A DNA stretch of 64,000 nucleotides from Ophiura sarsii. Its lineage: Eukaryota; Echinodermata; Ophiuroidea; Amphilepidida; Ophiuridae. Location of the stretch: assembly GCA_035610835.1 (NCBI GenBank), contig CM069442.1, positions 30,643,798 through 30,707,797 on the forward strand, read 5' to 3'. Position 1 is the stretch's first letter; each line of letters starts with the position of its first letter. The notes below the pieces were generated by a model. That model saw only the letters and a list, made by a program, of their open reading frames with translations, had not been told where the DNA came from and did not search any database. The position numbers and the translations under genes were made by a program. Shown piece by piece: positions 62,093 to 64,000 of this stretch.

Positions 62093-62225
62093 GAGCCCCC
62101 CCCCACTTGGAACCCTTGCCCCCCACTTGAAACCCTTGCCCCCCCGCTTGCCCCCAAATGAAATCAATCGGTGTGGTTGTGGAATGGAACCCCCCATTAG
62201 GAGCCCCCATTTCAAGTCAATGCCC
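62055..62225 (-). mobile_element. Truncated hAT-like MITE copy
   Basis: A G run of about 30, then GGAGCCCCCCCCCACTTGGA, AAATGAAATCAATCGGTGTG and GGAGCCCCCATTTCAAGTCA, the reverse complement of the interior of the 58307-58538 element. Both ends are missing or altered (TAACCAGCGGGG on one side). Confidence 0.65.
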
Positions 62226-63530
62226 TTCTTATATAAGAAATAAGATTAGAAGTTTTAGCATTATGTTTTGTATGAATAAAAACAAAAATTGCAAGCTTAG
62301 AAGAAAGTTTGCAAAAGGCAGCTGGTCACAGGTCAGTAATAGGTATATCAAATAAGGTGGGATCGTTTCAAAAAATCCTTAAAATCGTGATACGTGTCTC
62401 TATTTTAAATAGAAGTTGTCAAAAAAACATAACATTTTTGGTATCATATTAAAGACAATTTATCCAGCTACCAAATAAAAAAAGAATTAAAGCCACATGT
62501 TTAGCAACAGTGAAGTTATCAATCTAAACGTCGAGTGAGTCAAGGGTGGATGAGGAGCCGGTCGATGAGGCGCCCATAGGTTTGTACACAAAATAGCGGG
62601 AAACTAGAACTTTTGAAATTGATGCCATTTTAAAAGTATACATAGGAAAGTTTTCAAACTTCTCATATGTGTTAATAACATGTGCCTGCTACTATGAATA
62701 CTAATATTGAATTGTTATCTAGACATTCTCTACTAGAATATGATGTTCAATTCAGGGAGTGTTTTAATGTAAAAAATACACAGTTTTATTCATTTTATTG
62801 ATTAAACAATGGCCAAATCGCAGTCTCTCTATTTCATTTGTGTGACTCTTCAGTCCTTTTCTACCCTGGGTAGTAAAACATTTAACTAAAAAAGCCAGAA
62901 GTGTTTCTTCACAGAATTGTTCATAGATTTATGAAAAATTTGCTATTTAGACCTATTTTGGACCACCCTGTATTCAAAATAAAAGGAACTTTAACGATAT
63001 TCATGTAGTTCATTTTGATAACCATTTTCTTTTAAATTAAATGGTCCATGCAAACTAAATTTCATAGAATATTATATACAAACATTCATTTTATGCATTA
63101 TTTCATCATAATTTTAGACACCCTGTACTTTTCCTGTGTACATTTTGGGCAAATGATTCTTAGCAAATTTGGTAGCACCTTCTGCGGTTGTTCTGATTTT
63201 GGTGACTATTTTCAGCTAAACCCTAATTGTACAAACTATCAAACTATTTTGTGAGGAGCAAAAACGATCAAATTTTTTATGTTCCACCCTGTAAAAATTG
63301 TACACACCCTGTATAATTTGATTTTTTTTGCAAAAATAAAAAACCTTGAATCTTAAGCTTTCCAACAATATATAGTTTGTTGGTCATTAAGTATGTAAAA
63401 CTTAAGTTTTGTCCCGTTTAATCAGAATTGGTGCATTTCTCAACATTATTAGAAGTGAAACTTTTTTTTGACCAGTTTGTGACTTCTGACCAGCTGATCT
63501 GCTGAAGAAAAACAATTCAGTTGAAACCCA
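62226..63530. other. Intergenic DNA, no gene recognised
   Basis: Several ACACCCTGTA/ACCCTGTA words (62966, 63120, 63288, 63306) mark the ends of mariner-type repeats, but no complete pair was resolved. No coding frame with a domain. Confidence 0.45.
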
Positions 63531-63534
63531 ACAA

Positions 63535-63927
63535 ATGTATATTAAAGCAAAACAGAATTTAGAAATTGCTTGGGAAAGCTATACAGAAGGTGTGAAAATT
63601 AGATCAAGAGAACAATGGTTACAAGAAGGTAAAAAGAGTACCAAATACTTCTTAAATCTTGAACGGAAAAATATTGTAAATAAATCAATAACTTCTCTTC
63701 AAAAAGACGATGGTACTGTCATAACAGATCCAGATCAGTTGTTGGAACAACAAGTACTTTATTATAAGGAATTGTACTGTATAGATGAAAAAGTAAACGA
63801 TGTTGATTTTAAAGACTTTGTTAAAAACGTATATTGTAATAAAGTGATAAACAAAAGAAAGTCATACACTTTGTTTAGGTCCTTTAGAGTAGCTTCCGAT
63901 TATTTTTTGACCAAACAGACTAGATAG
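63535..63927 (+). pseudogene. Tx1/L1-like LINE ORF2 fragment
   Basis: Reads REQWLQEGKKSTKYFLNLER, then ITSLQKDDGTVITDPDQLLE and VLYYKELY, the stretch between endonuclease and reverse transcriptase in L1/Tx1-type ORF2. After residue ~105 similarity stops (VINKRKSYTLF...), so it is broken or joined to other sequence before the catalytic motifs. Probably the same family as 30480-31441 and 47230-47365. Confidence 0.75.
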
Positions 63928-64000
63928 ACATTTGGATGAATCTTTGCGGCACAATTTGATACCAAAGTTGTCACCTAACAACAAAGATAAATTATGATTA

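Overview
The window looks like a stretch of an invertebrate animal nuclear genome. Its genes have many short exons with GT/AG introns, most of the DNA is non-coding, and it is crowded with TIR elements, foldback MITEs, LINE fragments, minisatellites and long G or C runs. The two genes are matrix metalloproteinases (MMPs). A marine deuterostome, most likely an echinoderm, fits the gene family and the frequent TAGGCCTA-like words, but that placement is inference.

The only two convincing protein-coding genes are a head-to-tail pair of secreted or surface MMP paralogues on the plus strand. Copy 1 has exons 2 to 9 between 2841 and 14464; its signal-peptide exon is not visible and probably lies before the window. 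Copy 2 is complete, with nine exons from 35965 to 52300 and 528 residues. Shared exons have the same phases and nearly the same lengths. Both encode a propeptide with a cysteine switch (PRCGNTD), a furin-type site (RVRR or RTRR), a catalytic domain with [12 protein letters not shown], a four-bladed hemopexin domain closed by two cysteines, and a hydrophobic C-terminus resembling a GPI-anchor signal. The duplicated block also covers introns and several kilobases of 3' flank.

Layout: 1-2840 is upstream or intron 1 sequence of copy 1. 2841-14464 is MMP copy 1, whose intron 2 holds a 46-bp minisatellite of about 65 units (4455-7438). 14465-22300 is 3' flank with tandem repeats, an hAT-like element (17911-19008) and TIR elements. 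22300-35880 is intergenic and contains foldback elements, LINE 3' remnants, a Tx1/L1-like LINE fragment and polypyrimidine tracts. 35890-52300 is MMP copy 2, with a 5'-truncated CR1/L2-like LINE ending 50 bp before exon 2 and an array of 41-bp duplicated splice acceptors before exon 4. 52301-58700 is the paralogous 3' flank with a Harbinger-like element and a foldback element. 58700-64000 is intergenic, with a second large hAT-like element carrying an internal 225-bp tandem array and a Tx1/L1-like LINE fragment at the end.

The two genes give a natural before/after comparison: several insertions in one copy have a matching empty site in the other, which fixes element ends and target-site duplications. 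No operon, CRISPR array, rRNA or tRNA gene was seen, and no complete autonomous transposon.
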